Assembly (NCBI GenBank): GCA_030141605.1
Contig: JAQGDQ010000965.1
Coordinates: forward strand, 15,461 to 75,241
Origin: Tubiluchus corallicola
Taxonomy: Eukaryota; Priapulida; Priapulimorpha; Priapulimorphida; Tubiluchidae
Length of the DNA: 59,781 nt
Direction: 5' to 3'
A program made the translations under genes and the position numbers. The notes under the pieces are model-generated. The model ran no database searches, was not told the origin of the DNA, and was given only the letters and a program-made list of their open reading frames with translations. This document shows positions 50,401 to 59,601 of this stretch, piece after piece (within the stretch, counting starts at the first letter, position 1; every line of letters begins with the position of its first letter).

Positions 50401-52344
50401 AGATTAAATTTAACATCCTTAAACTTTACCACCTATCCACATTTGAGATACCAATGTCACATTTTACTTGACATGTGTCTACACTTGACTTACCAAAAAC
50501 GCTTAAGATTTCTTGAAAACCATTGTTAACACATTTGAACTACCTAAGTCTACATTTGAGTTACCAAGACACATTTGAACTACCTAAGTCTACATTTGAG
50601 TTACCAAGACACATTTGAATTACCTAAATCTACATTTAAGTTACCAAGACACACGATGAACTACCTACCTAAATCTACCTAAATCTACATTTGAGTTACC
50701 AAGACACATTTGAACTGCCTAAATCTACATTTGAGTTACCAAGACACATTTGAATTACCTAAATCTACATTTGAGTTAACGCAGGTCTACATTTGACATG
50801 TAAAACCTATTGTATAAAGCTACCGGTTGGAATTCTTAATGTTGAATTTTTTCTGAGGATTTTTGAATCCGTCTTTTTGCTGAGTCATCTTGATGGAACG
50901 TAATTTGTTAAAAAAATTAATGAATGACAATTTTGTAATTCGTTTAACCGTAAGAATGATGTAATTATCCTTTCACTAAGGATATAGCTTTCATTTCAAC
51001 AGATTAAATTATTTCATAAGGGATGATGTTCATAATAATTATTGTCCTATCGTTTACCATAGACATAGACATGGACATGGACATAGACATAGACATAGAC
51101 ATAGACACAGACATAGACATAGACACAGACATAGACATAGACCTAGACATAGAACATTTATTTTCTCCAATTAGTTTAACATCAAAAGTTTTTTAAATAT
51201 TAAGTAATTATAATCATGGAGCAGGGCAGGGAAGGACCATAGGGTCATCTATAATAAAACCGGTATAAATGATACAAATTATCCAAAAAGAACTGAAAAC
51301 AAAAAAATAATAAAGTTGGATACCAAAATCTAAACAAAACAATACAATTATTCAATAATTATGATTATTATATGTAGTAGCTTCAAATGGGGTCTTATTA
51401 ACAGGGGAATTTGGCCAAAGTTAGTGAGTAAAGTTAAAAACTGAGTATGGAAAGAAAAAAATAAGTATCAAAAAAGTGTAATATAGAAAAATTTATGAGA
51501 AAAAGAAAGTATGAGAAAGAGAAACAATTACTTAGGAGATGAGGAGAAAAAAGAAAAAAACTTGCTAGCTTGCTTATTAGTCTTACAAGTTATGTAATAC
51601 AGGTATATCCATTTAGTAAGATTTTTATGTATCTTTTGGAAGCGGAAAACCCCACCGACCAGTGCCAGTCAATCAGTGCTAACATTATATACAGTGTTTT
51701 TTATTTTTGTTCTACAGAAGCTGTTAAAAATATAATCCAATATCTTGGCTTGCAACCCTGTGAAAGATCTGATAAAGTACAAGAGGACAAGAGCTCGCAT
51801 GTTTTGTATCTGGCTGGTGAGTTGTGGAGTTTGCTTATTATTTCTCTAATAGTACTTTACACTGTTGTTTCACGTAATCGTACGACCAAACCTCTTTATA
51901 ATTCCAAGATAATAGATTGCGCTATGTTGACTTCAGCTCTAAAGATTTATCAATGATGCCTTGTTTTGCATAATCTGTACCAGGAGAAGAACAAAAGAAG
52001 AAACTTCAACACATTTGCACTTTCTGCCTTAATATTGCAGTATGAAATGTACAGATTTTTCCTGTTTGGTTTGATTTATAGCATTGAAATTAAGTTGAAA
52101 TGATCATCTCCACTTAATAAAGATGTTAATTCCTAAGCACTGACTCTTTCACTGTTGTAAATTTCATTTTAATCGATGTTTAATGACTAATATTAAGCAA
52201 CTTGTTTCTGCAGGTGTTTACAGGGGCGGCCATGATGTGTTAGTACGAGCAAAATTAGCGCTAGCAGATGGCGTGACTATGCAGCTGTCAGTACGGAGTA
52301 CAGATCCAACAGTCAGCGAGGTCATGTGTTCTGCTATAGGATAA
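26700..52344 (+). CDS. COPG1: Coatomer subunit gamma (COPI coat), complete 19-exon gene
   Basis: Exons: 26700-26739, 28847-28980, 30681-30752, 31749-31828, 32227-32302, 32777-32956, 33980-34137, 36323-36524, 37012-37296, 39949-40027, 42077-42303, 43161-43278, 44617-44823, 46024-46166, 48251-48416, 49264-49361, 49907-50045, 51718-51816, 52214-52344. Total 2,634 nt, 877 aa plus TAA; vertebrate COPG1 is about 874. All phases agree and every intron is GT..AG. Residues up to about 550 form the adaptin-like HEAT solenoid ([60 protein letters not shown]). Residues 551-619 are a Pro/Ala-rich linker. The appendage follows ([68 protein letters not shown]). The product is part of the F-subcomplex of COPI, in Golgi-to-ER traffic. 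Start chosen at the first of three in-frame ATGs (26700, 26703, 26709), followed by [11 protein letters not shown], like the family N-terminus. Vertebrates have two paralogues; the symbol stands for the family. Confidence 0.97.
27815..28160 (+). repeat. Interspersed repeat family R1, copy 1
   Basis: Shares GATGATGATCATGAAAAGGT, TGTTCCCAAGCAGATCC, TAACCTTTGACCTACAGCAA and the stretch between them with 46232-46835 and 55573-55965. No coding sequence or clear ends. In COPG intron 1. Confidence 0.75.
28212..28688 (+). mobile_element. hAT-like MITE family 1, copy B (477 bp), perfect 8-bp target duplication
   Basis: Target duplication ATGTAGGT at 28204-28211 and 28689-28696. Ends CAGGGGTGTGCAAATTAT and the inverted TTTGCACACCCCTG. 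In COPG intron 1. Confidence 0.92.
28981..30680 (+). other. COPG intron 2
   Basis: Mostly unique AT-rich sequence. Contains a (GACT)n run at 30196-30219 and repeat family R2 at about 30225-30566. No internal exon was seen. Confidence 0.6.
30225..30566. repeat. Interspersed repeat family R2, copy 1
   Basis: Shares GTTTTATCTGAAG, AAACTTACATCTTTGCC, AATGAGGCCAAT and GGAGGCACCACGTGCTTATA with 44950-45238, in the same orientation. Confidence 0.8.
30966..31490. repeat. 48-bp minisatellite, 11 copies, in COPG intron 3
   Basis: Unit: TTGCTTTCACGGCTACGTGC, TGTGTGTATGCAACAATCAG, TCAGAGTA. Because 48 is divisible by 3 and the unit lacks stops, all three plus-strand frames stay open (for example [13 protein letters not shown] repeated). 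The frames do not connect to COPG and are not considered genes. Confidence 0.95.
31930..31960. mobile_element. Tigger-like terminal fragment
   Basis: CAGTAAGTCCTCACTTAACA matches a Tigger/pogo end. Inverted or related pieces occur at about 24000-24080 and 53085-53140. Confidence 0.45.
32330..32400. repeat. (CT)n microsatellite, COPG intron 5
   Basis: A pure CT run of about 65 nt, starting about 30 nt after the exon 5 donor. Confidence 0.95.
33268..33749 (-). mobile_element. hAT-like MITE family 1, copy C (482 bp)
   Basis: Inverted relative to copies A and B. Ends CAGGGGTGTGCAAATTGCGG and GCACACCACTG. Flanks ATTTAGAT and ATTTAAAG are similar, consistent with a decayed 8-bp duplication. In COPG intron 6. 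Confidence 0.88.
34257..36201. mobile_element. Foldback element of about 1.95 kb filling COPG intron 7
   Basis: Arms 34257-34977 and 35463-36201 are inverted copies (CTAGCAAAGGCCCCGCAAAA, the TTTACTGAATTAAAGTTATA segment, a C-rich block before CGTTCCTCCCGG, the GTGTCGTGCCA segment, and AATATATACG-like inner ends). The spacer is 485 nt. A minus-strand frame of 124 codons (35317-34943) covers the spacer and is not recognisable. No transposase. A solo arm lies at 55031-55420 in CBLL1. Confidence 0.88.
37731..38140 (-). mobile_element. SINE body without the 5S-derived head
   Basis: About 400 bp closely matching 43945-44350 (AGTCAGTTATTGATCACATT, the CCTGGGCAAGGTGTATGGAG segment, GCAGGAGCTGCCGGAGTCAG). 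It breaks off after GTGTCGAGATC, where the other copy enters the 5S-like head. Confidence 0.8.
38499..39823. repeat. 82-bp satellite, about 16 copies, in COPG intron 9
   Basis: Unit: TTTTGTAGCTCAGGGCATTT, ACAAGTGTCACACTTTTCAG, GTGCTAATTGTATTAAAAAT, ATAGAACTATGAAGTATGTT, TA. Variants GGGCATTTACA and GGGCTTCTTCA or GGGCTTCTACA occur in patches. Each unit carries CACACTTTTCAG, which looks like a 3' splice site. Confidence 0.95.
40590..41823. repeat. 38-bp minisatellite, about 31 copies, in COPG intron 10
   Basis: Unit: CACTGTGAGCCGCTCACGCA, GCAAACCACACCCTGCAC. Strong third-position-like variation (ACACCC, ACATGC, ACACAC). GC-rich against an AT-rich background. Open frames across it are artefacts. 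Confidence 0.95.
42304..43160 (+). other. COPG intron 11, no gene seen
   Basis: AT-rich sequence with no recognisable repeat or exon. Confidence 0.5.
43937..44488 (-). mobile_element. 5S-rRNA-derived SINE (SINE3 type), in COPG intron 12
   Basis: In minus-strand order: a 5S-like head (44488-44371), a body of about 400 bp, and a 3' tail of AACC repeats (about 43937-43950) after GGATGCC. The head keeps the 5S internal promoter order, AAGTTAAGCAACATAGAGCC then GGTTAGTACTTGGATGGGTG. The 3' end is CCAGGTGCTGTAGGCTT, and the 5' end is diverged. A head-less copy lies at 37731-38140. Confidence 0.88.
44371..44488 (-). pseudogene. 5S rRNA-like sequence (SINE head)
   Basis: About 118 nt matching animal 5S rRNA. 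The first bases diverge (GGCCAAATCATG in place of the usual GGCCATACCACG-type start) and one C-box base is changed (GGTGAGCGCC). Direct fusion to the SINE body argues against a functional ribosomal gene. Confidence 0.85.
44950..45238. repeat. Interspersed repeat family R2, copy 2
   Basis: Same family and orientation as 30225-30566. In COPG intron 13. The rest of the intron up to 46023 is AT-rich with no recognisable content. Confidence 0.8.
46232..46835 (+). repeat. Interspersed repeat family R1, copy 2, with internal triplication
   Basis: R1 sequence in which a unit of about 118 bp (from CAAGATCCTGCTAGTAAATC to GCGGTAGACGGCTTTACCCA) is present three times (about 46410-46750). In COPG intron 14. 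Confidence 0.85.
46990..48250. other. Rest of COPG intron 14
   Basis: A LINE-like tail (TTCAAAGGTTTATTTATC at about 47035), a 62-bp direct duplication with GTCAGCCACCCCTATATAAC (47128-47240), and two CCCACGGGATACA motifs (47877-47892 and 48174-48186). No exon seen. Confidence 0.5.
48500..49115 (+). mobile_element. LINE 3' tails with microsatellites, COPG intron 15
   Basis: A unit of about 50 bp (TCTAGCTGTCT...TGCTTTATCAATA) is repeated three times at 48504-48625. Then two copies of a 3'-tail sequence (ACGTCATTGGCGTAGT to TTTGAAATAAAATATTAAAT) lie at about 48716-48848 and 48974-49108, separated by (CAGT)n/(CATT)n. Confidence 0.65.
50099..50807. mobile_element. GGTTTTACACGTC element, 709-bp copy, COPG intron 17
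   Basis: Ends GGTTTTACACGTCAAATGTA and the inverted TACATTTGACATGTAAAACC, with TA on the right flank only. Contains subterminal 40-bp-type repeats and the conserved AACTTTACCACCTATCCACA block. It starts 53 bp after the exon 17 donor. Confidence 0.88.
51055..51180. repeat. (AGACAT)n microsatellite with LINE-like tail
   Basis: About 16 hexamers running into AGAACATTTATTTTCTCC, resembling the inverted 3' end of a non-LTR element. The rest of intron 17 up to 51717 is A-rich with no exon. Confidence 0.7.
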
Positions 52345-52349
52345 ATAAA
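52344..52349 (+). terminator. Poly(A) signal overlapping the COPG stop codon
   Basis: AATAAA begins on the last base of the stop codon (TAA 52342-52344). If used, the 3' UTR would be only about 15-30 nt. Other AATAAA hexamers around 53600 are possible alternatives. Confidence 0.5.
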
Positions 52350-54126
52350 AGGATGATACCTTCAGTAAATGGATGGCATAAAACATTAGTTTTTTATTTG
52401 GTGAATGGTAAAAAAATTGACACTTACATCCAGTATGCTGGTGTTCAGTACAAATGAGCTTGAGCTCTAGTGTTTTTAGTTGCTGTTAACAAAACCATAA
52501 GGTACTCAATAGATGGCGGTGATGACGTGTGCGAAACAAACTAACTGTAATGCTGTCAAAATCGAAAAAATGTCATTTAAAAACGTAAAATCGAATGAAG
52601 GAAAATCATTATTTGCAGCACGTCCTCGCTTAGTGACAGTTCGTTTTCACATTTGATAATTTTCGAATGTTTTTAATGACAGTTTTAACGTTAATTATCT
52701 AAACTTGTGCTGCTTTGTTGAGAATTTCACGAAAACTGCTAGTATGTAATTCTACCGCAAGATTGTTTTTGATGCTACGCCTGACAGATTTTCAGATGCT
52801 CACACACACACACACACACACCCGCCTTTATTAAATGGTTTGCTGTTAAACTCTGTTGCATATTTGCTGCATGAAGATAACGTACCTTCTGTTCTGAATA
52901 ACAGTACTGCCTTAGAATTACTGTTTCAGTTTTTAGTTCTACGAATTTAAAAAATTGCAGTAAAGCATGCGAGTAAAATTGGGCCATTGTCACATTGAAC
53001 TTTGACATGCACACGAGTCAGTCAGTACTGATTTTTTGGCTATGTGTAATGTCATTTGTTACAGAAGACATGGCTTCATTTAACTTCGTTTCACTTAACA
53101 TCACATTTTTCTCTCATTAGCATCAAGTAACGATTAACTATGTTATTTAAAAGTTCCCGATGATTTTCTGTTAAAGGCAAGAAAGAAACCATTCGTTCGT
53201 TGCGCTTTAAAAAATGTCATTCCGGCTTGTTTGAATTTGTGGGTCAAAATGTATTACTCTCGAAAACTCATCAATCAAAGCACCTATTCAGGTTGATTTT
53301 ATATAATCACCTTGGGATACTAATTACCATAAAAAGTACTTGTTATTGTGGTACCTTTGTTTATTAACAAAAGCCATCTTGAAGGATTTATATTTTTCTC
53401 AATTTGCAGTCACACTAGTGCTCTTTCTGAACTACCAAATTTCTCTCGTCTGTGGCCTGACCACTTAACAAGCTTTTTATTTGTTAATATAAAACTCGAC
53501 TCTTTTGGCCTATTCATTTGTTGCTGTGTCAAATATTTATAATTAAGCATTTATAATTGAGCATTGCGTGTCTCAACTTTAACAGTTAATATAAATTACA
53601 AAAATAAACAATAAAAATATTTTGTAAGATTATATGTACATTGAGTTTTATTACACATCATACTCTGATTATTCGCTTTATACTTCACCTGTATTATGAA
53701 CTCATGAATTCATTCACATTTTGCACACTGTATTAAGACATGCATGCTTGTAGAAAATGCAAGGTTTTGTAGGGCCATTCCAAGAAATTGTGATATGTAG
53801 AAAATGTTAACTAGTAATCATTTCGTCTCGTTCACAAATTATCCTTTTCGACAAATTCCTCCTCAATATTCACAAGCAATAATCAGGTAAAAATTGACAG
53901 AAAGAAATGAACTGACAATTTTCAACAATATTTAATGCAATCTTAGTTGAAATTGTCTCTTAGTTTTTCTTATAACCATTTTACTTACGTTTTTCACAAG
54001 TTCAGTGTCTTATTTGTACTTTAAAAGTAGAAATTTAGTAATGTACTCAAGTAGCAGATTGCAGTTTTAAATTCAAATTTACAACTAGTTCCAAAATCTT
54101 ACACTATTTGCTTAAGACATACACGC
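52350..54126. other. Region between convergent COPG and CBLL1
   Basis: AT-rich. Contains a (CA)n run at 52800-52820 and a Tigger-like piece at about 53085-53140. No gene was recognised; the frames present are short and featureless. Confidence 0.5.
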
Positions 54127-54132
54127 TTTATT
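54127..54132 (-). terminator. Poly(A) signal overlapping the CBLL1 stop codon
   Basis: On the minus strand the last codon and stop read CAA TAA AG, so AATAAA overlaps the stop at 54130-54128. A second candidate (TTTTATT on the plus strand) lies near 53645. Confidence 0.5.
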
Positions 54133-57100
54133 GATAATAACTACGGTACATCTGTTGTTCGGTTGGGGTGTGAGAAAGAGTCGCCGGCGTTATAGGTGGT
54201 GGTGGCCGCGACCACATTCCCGGAGGACTCCCAATGCTAGCATCAGGTGCAGGGTGTGGCGCCACCATAGGAGGCGGTAATAACGGTCCCGTGTATCCCG
54301 GAGGGGGAACAGCAAAGCGCGGTGGTGGCGGGGCCGAATAAGCCACGGTGTATGTCCCCGGTGAATAAGCACCGCTCGTGTATGACGGTACTACAGGCGA
54401 CGCAGCTGTGAACGTGGTCGGTTGCACGGGTGAAGTAAACGTTGTCGATTGTGCAACAACGTAGTGATACTGTTCTCTCACGTGACCTTGCTGCTGATGC
54501 GTCTGCTGTTGAGAATGGTCTTGTATGGGAACGGTAATCAAGTTCCTATTTGCCATGACCGGAATCTGATAGCTGCTGCTGGCGACTACAACCGGTAATG
54601 TCAGCGGATGTGCGGCGGGCTCGCTAATTGCTGGTAACTGATGTGTCCGAGAGCCGGTCACCTGTTCGGCCGAAGGTTTGTGTTCGTGGTGGACCACCGA
54701 CGCACGTTTTACTTCCTCACTGTGCACTGTAGGATGATGCGATGAGGGCGCTGCTTGTGTGTGATGCGCAGATGCTAATAAGTTCAGTGCTTCTTTCTGA
54801 CTGCGTAAATGTCTATGACTATAATGTGCCTGTAGATCTCTTTCACTCAAATATGTTCTTCTGCACCCAGCCGAGCTGTGCTTTGGACCACCGTACATGC
54901 ACACAAACACGGTTCCCAGACCGGATGGCTCAATTCGCTGAACTGGATCGTCACACCTGGCAACACAAAAAGATAATCTTCTTGTTAGCAAAACGGCGCA
55001 TGTCAATTAAGATTAACCTATTAGTCTGCACTAGCAAAGGTCCCGCAAAAAAATTTGCGTATAAATCCACTTATAATCAAAAATACGTGAACGTTCTACC
55101 TAGTGTTTGTTTACTTACCTAACGCAAAGCCAGCAGCAGCAGCTTTTACTGAATTAAAGCTATAAGGTTATAGACAGAGTACAATGCCTTTGCGTCAGCA
55201 GTTTTCTAAGTGAAAATTGCCGAAAATAGAACATCTAATTAACTCGTCGGTACTCCTCTCAGTGGATTTGTCCTAAAATGCAGCCCACATCATTGTGTAG
55301 CCCTGTTCTTCGTCTTTCTAAAGACCCATATATCTCCTTCCGAGAGTCCCACCAGGTGCCGCTAGAACGTTTTTTCCCCATGCGGTTTGGTCAAAATTTC
55401 GAAAAAATCGCGAGTTGGGTAATTTCAAAACTGCTTAGTGATATACAAGCTGATTCATTTCTCGACCCTTCCCGATTCAGATTCTATGAAGGTTTGTGAA
55501 CCCATCATTTTCTTAATTCCAATGTACTGATATGTAGTCGCAGAATTGAGTGGAATAGAATGGTAAATCATAACAAGCCTTTTCACAGTTCCAGCAATTG
55601 ATGATGATCATGAAAAGGTCAAAGGTTAAGGTGCAGCAAACAACGTATTTGTGTACACTTGACAATGCCTCGCAGCGCAAGCTATTGTAATAGTAACCGT
55701 TTTAACAGCTAGCTAGAACCTTACCTAGTTCATTTTTTCTTGTTCCCAAACAAAATCCTGCTAGTAAATCGCTTTACGCACAGACTAATGCATAATTAAG
55801 TAAAGTCCATGTAAAACAACTGAAGTTACCGACACGATGCGGCAGACAGCTTTGCTTTACATACACATCACATGACGGTTGTAGCTAAGACACTTTGCTG
55901 CGGTATGCTTAACCTTTGACCTTCAGCAACTGCGCACGCGCACAACGAAAGTGTGAACAGGCTTATTCTGTGCATAATTTGCCAAGACTGCAGAAATAAA
56001 TGCAGAAGCATCAAACCTACGATTTTCGTTCCAATGATATGCTATATTACGTTCGGGTGATACAATCGTGACTACAGTAGTTAAACACACGTTCCACTGA
56101 CTCACCTTGGACACCGTTTATCGGCTTTCCTTGCACAGTCATAGCAAAATATGTGCTTACATGGTATCTAAAATAAAAAAACTGTACATTCAGTTTTCCA
56201 AAATTTTTTCATTTATAGGTTTTACACGTCAAATGTAGACCTACGTTAAGTCAAATATAGATTTAGGTAATTCAAATGTGTCTTGGTAACTCAAATGTAG
56301 ACTTAGGTAGTTCAAATGTGTCAACAATGGTTTTCAACAAATCTTAGGACATTTGACTTACCAAAGATGTCTACATTTGAGTTACCAAAACACATTCGAT
56401 ATTCCTATGTCTACATTTGAACTTTCCTGTGTCTACATTTGACTAACCTAAGTCACATTTGAACTTTCCTGTGTCTACATTTGACTAACCTAAGTCACAT
56501 TCGAATTCCTATGTCTACATTTGACTAACCTAAGTCACATTTGAGTTACCAAAACACATTCGAAATTCCTGTGTCTACATTTGACTAACCTAAGTCACAT
56601 TTGAACTTTCCTGTGTCTACATTTGACTAACTTAAGTCACATTTGAACTTTCTTGTGTCTACATTTGACTAACTTAAGTCACATTTGAACTTTCCTGTGT
56701 CTACATTTGACTAACTTAAGTCACATTTGAACTTTCCTGTGTCTACATTTGACTAACCTAAGTCACATTTGAACTTTCCTGTGTCTACATTTGACTAACT
56801 TAAGTCACATTTGAACTTTCCTGTGTCTACATTTGACTAACTTAAGTCACATTTGAACTTTCTTGTGTCTACATTTGACTAACTTAAGTCACATTTGAAC
56901 TTTCTTGTGTCTACATTTGACTAACTTAAGTCACATTTGAACTTTCTTGTGTCTACATTTGACTAACTTAAGTCACATTTGAACTTTCCTGTGTCTACAT
57001 TTGACGTGTAAAACCTATAGTAAGAAGTTTCATTAGCGGCTGCAAGAATTAAACAGTTTAACTGATTAACTTCTATCTGCAGTCAAACCTCACTACAACA

Positions 57101-59280
57101 TCCCAATTTCACTTACTACCCAAATTTTTGGCAAAAGTATATTTGCACGGATCTACGTAACAATGCACCTTGTTATAATGCCAAACTCGCTTAAAGCCTC
57201 CTCATTCCGGCGTCCCAAAGTGGGAGATGTAAAAAGGTTTGATTGTATTTATAAACAGCATGACCTAGAAAACTGAAAAATGTTCAATGTCTCCATCACG
57301 CGCCTATCTTGTAAAATTCAGAATAATTTCCAGGACGTAATATTTTCAGCTTCCACTGCTGTCCAGTTTGAAACAGATTTTGAGAGACAGACAAAAGTAT
57401 AAAAACGCAATGCAACTTGTTGAAGTATTACAGTTACTGCACTGCAGCAATTGCAATTATGATGAAATGGTTATAATGAATGCATATTAAGCGAATTGTC
57501 TTAACGAAATGCCCAAGATGCTGGGCTTAAGAATGTGGAAAAAATTTCCCTTTCATTTAGTAAGTAAGTAAGTAAGTAAGTAAGTTAGTAAGTAAGTAAG
57601 TAAGTACGTATCTTTATTTATCACCTTTTTTATAAGAAAAACACAGAGCATGAAATGATAATATGATACAAAGTGACAAGATTATTAAATGAATAAATTA
57701 TCTGAGTTAATGATATTCAAGTGATTGGTGAAAGGGTGGCGAAAAACTAAAAGTTACCAAAGTCAACCACCCTGTAAGTAATGTTGCTATTAGTAATATG
57801 CGCAATTATCTTGACGAAGATTTCAGAATAATGTGTGATAAATTGATAAAGTAAAACATTCATGAAACATATCAGCAAGTGATGGTCAGTAAAAACTTGA
57901 TTCATAATCTACTGTTCCTACTCGTTGCAAAAAATTCAAGAACAGGTTATGAGTTCACAAAGCTCCTTCACCACAAACAAATATGAAAACTTTTACTTTT
58001 CGAGCTGGTACATGGATTGACAAATACCGACACTCCTTTCACAGGAAAATTCCTGACCGTGGAAAAACTATTTCAGCAGAAGTGAAAGAAGTAAATGAAT
58101 TATCTTACGGGAGAAATTTCGCAGTTTAATATATCTCGTTTTTTATTAAATGTTTCAAGAAAAAACGTACCATCCGGCCATAAATGAGAATTGGCAAAGT
58201 GCACTTCTCACAGCAATGCAGCATCGGGTCAACAACTTTCTGACCTATCATATTTACCTGTAACAATACATTTAAAATTATCACAGGTTACATATTAACA
58301 ATTGAAAGATTAGTTGAGTGGATTCTCAAATTCATTGACTGTGAATTTTTGAAAAGCTAACCCACATATTACTTATAAAATCTTAGCCAAAACCTTGGCT
58401 GTACAGAGATCTATTATAAGTCAAAAACCAAAAATAGACAAACAAGTTTTGTAATTGTGTCATCTTAAGTTTGCCAACAAAACTGTACGAAATTCTTTAG
58501 CTGCCAACAAAAACAATAATGTTTTGCAATTCTTTCCGGAACAAATACGATCTCTGTTAGAAAAAACTAACCCCTCTTGTTTATAGACGGATCATTTCTA
58601 TAAACATGAGATAGGCGTGTTTATAGATTAACACTGACAGTTAATATTATAAAGTTACCTTATAATCCCACTTAAGCTTTTGTCACTGATGAAGGGGCTC
58701 TGGAGCACCACTGACAGTTAATATTATAAAGTTATCTTGTAATCCCACTTAAGCTTTTGTCGCTGATGAAGGGGCTCTGGAGGACCACTGACAGTTAATA
58801 TTATAAAGTTATCTTGTAATCCCACTTAAGCTTTTGTCGCTGATGAAGGGGCTCTGGAGGACCACTGACAGTTAATATTATAAAGTTATCTTATAATCCC
58901 ACTTAAGCTTTTGTCACCGATGAAGGGGCTCTGGAGGATCACTGACAGTTAATATTATAAAGTTACCTTATAATCCCACTTAAGCTTTTGTCGCTGATGA
59001 AGAGGCTCTGGAAGACCACTGACAGTTAATATTATAAAGTTACCTTATAATCCCATTTAAGCTTTTGTCACTGATGGAGAGGCTCTGGAGGACCACTGAC
59101 AGTTAATATTATAAAGTTACTTTATAATCCCATTTAAGCTTTTGTCGCTGATGAAGGGGCTCTGGAGGACCACTGACAGTTAATATTATAAAGTTACCTT
59201 ATAATCCCACTTAAGCTTTTGTCGCTGATGGAGAGGCTCTGGAGGACCACTGAGAGTCGCAGGTAAATTCATCTCCTTTT
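54128..59280 (-). CDS. CBLL1: E3 ubiquitin ligase Hakai (CBLL1), 5' end missing
   Basis: Exons 59280-59198, 58257-58171, 56167-56106 and 54956-54128 join in frame. Order: [18 protein letters not shown]; the first RING half ([16 protein letters not shown]); the second half ([22 protein letters not shown] split across a junction); DPVQRIEPS; the Hakai pTyr-binding zinc region ([20 protein letters not shown]); a long Gln/Pro-rich tail with [11 protein letters not shown]; and a MYRSYYQ end. Human CBLL1 ends almost the same way. Known roles: ubiquitination of tyrosine-phosphorylated E-cadherin, and membership of the m6A writer complex. Before the zinc region this protein has [14 protein letters not shown], a few residues longer than in vertebrates. 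The RING spacing is also shorter after CYDCA. The N-terminus (about 85 aa in human) was not found; the first seen exon needs one base from an upstream exon. The tail exon has higher GC than its surroundings. Confidence 0.95.
55031..55420 (+). mobile_element. Solo arm of the intron-7 foldback family, in CBLL1 intron
   Basis: Matches 34257-34600 from CTAGCAAAGG to the AAAATTTCGAAAAAAT / GAGTTGGG segment, with an extra insertion near 55255-55310. No mirrored partner nearby. Confidence 0.8.
55573..55965 (+). repeat. Interspersed repeat family R1, copy 3
   Basis: Shares GATGATGATCATGAAAAGGT through TAACCTTTGACCTTCAGCAA with copies 1 and 2. In the CBLL1 intron between 56105 and 54957. Confidence 0.8.
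56218..57015. mobile_element. GGTTTTACACGTC element, 798-bp copy, CBLL1 intron
   Basis: Perfect TA flanks (56216-56217, 57016-57017). Ends GGTTTTACACGTCAAATGTA and the inverted TACATTTGACGTGTAAAACC. The right side is an expanded array of the 40-bp unit (GTCTACATTTGACTAACTTA, AGTCACATTTGAACTTTCCT, about 14 copies). The left side has only about three units. The inner region is almost lost. Confidence 0.9.
57080..57245. mobile_element. Short pogo/Tigger-like MITE
   Basis: Ends CAGTCAAACCTCACTACAAC and the inverted AAAAAGGTTTGATTG, with TA on the right. 166 bp, no coding sequence. Confidence 0.5.
57556..57800 (-). mobile_element. LINE-like 3' tail with (GTAA)n, inverted
   Basis: A TAAG repeat (57560-57606) followed by TCTTTATTTATCACC reads on the minus strand as a 3' end with microsatellite tail. 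The GAAAGGGTGGCGAAAAACTA part (57730) is shared with about 23385-23415 in inverse orientation. Confidence 0.55.
58632..59247 (-). repeat. 8 x 77-bp tandem array of a CBLL1 exon end plus its splice donor
   Basis: Units start at 58632, 58709, 58786, 58863, 58940, 59017, 59094 and 59171. Each holds the last 50 nt of the CBLL1 exon followed, on the minus strand, by GTAACTTTATAATATTAACTG and CAG. The unit at 59171-59247 is fused to the rest of the exon (59248-59280) and is the functional copy. In units 2, 3 and 4 the donor GT has become AT; units 1, 5, 6, 7 and 8 keep GT. The 77-nt period is not a multiple of 3. Reading through any donor meets TAA at the fourth codon (GTA ACT TTA TAA). Confidence 0.9.
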
Positions 59281-59601
59281 CTGAAAACAAATGCAATATC
59301 TTCAGCCTCCAACGATATAAGTTAAATGAGCAGAAAGTGATTGCAATATAATTTTGATTTTGATGTCTTGTCTTCTTTCAATATCCTTCCAGTCAAAGTC
59401 CATTCATGAATCCATGGCACAAAATCTCTATCACGTTGTCTGGCAATGTATTAACTAATTATGACAAAAATGTCCTTATAGCTAACTTAGTTCAAAATTT
59501 TATTGGTGCTGTTAGAAGATTTTCCCCTGGGCTAACCACAATAACACTCCTCTCTCTTTAACATCTAAGGTTGGGTAGACAATGTGACTGCGTCCCCGCA
59601 G

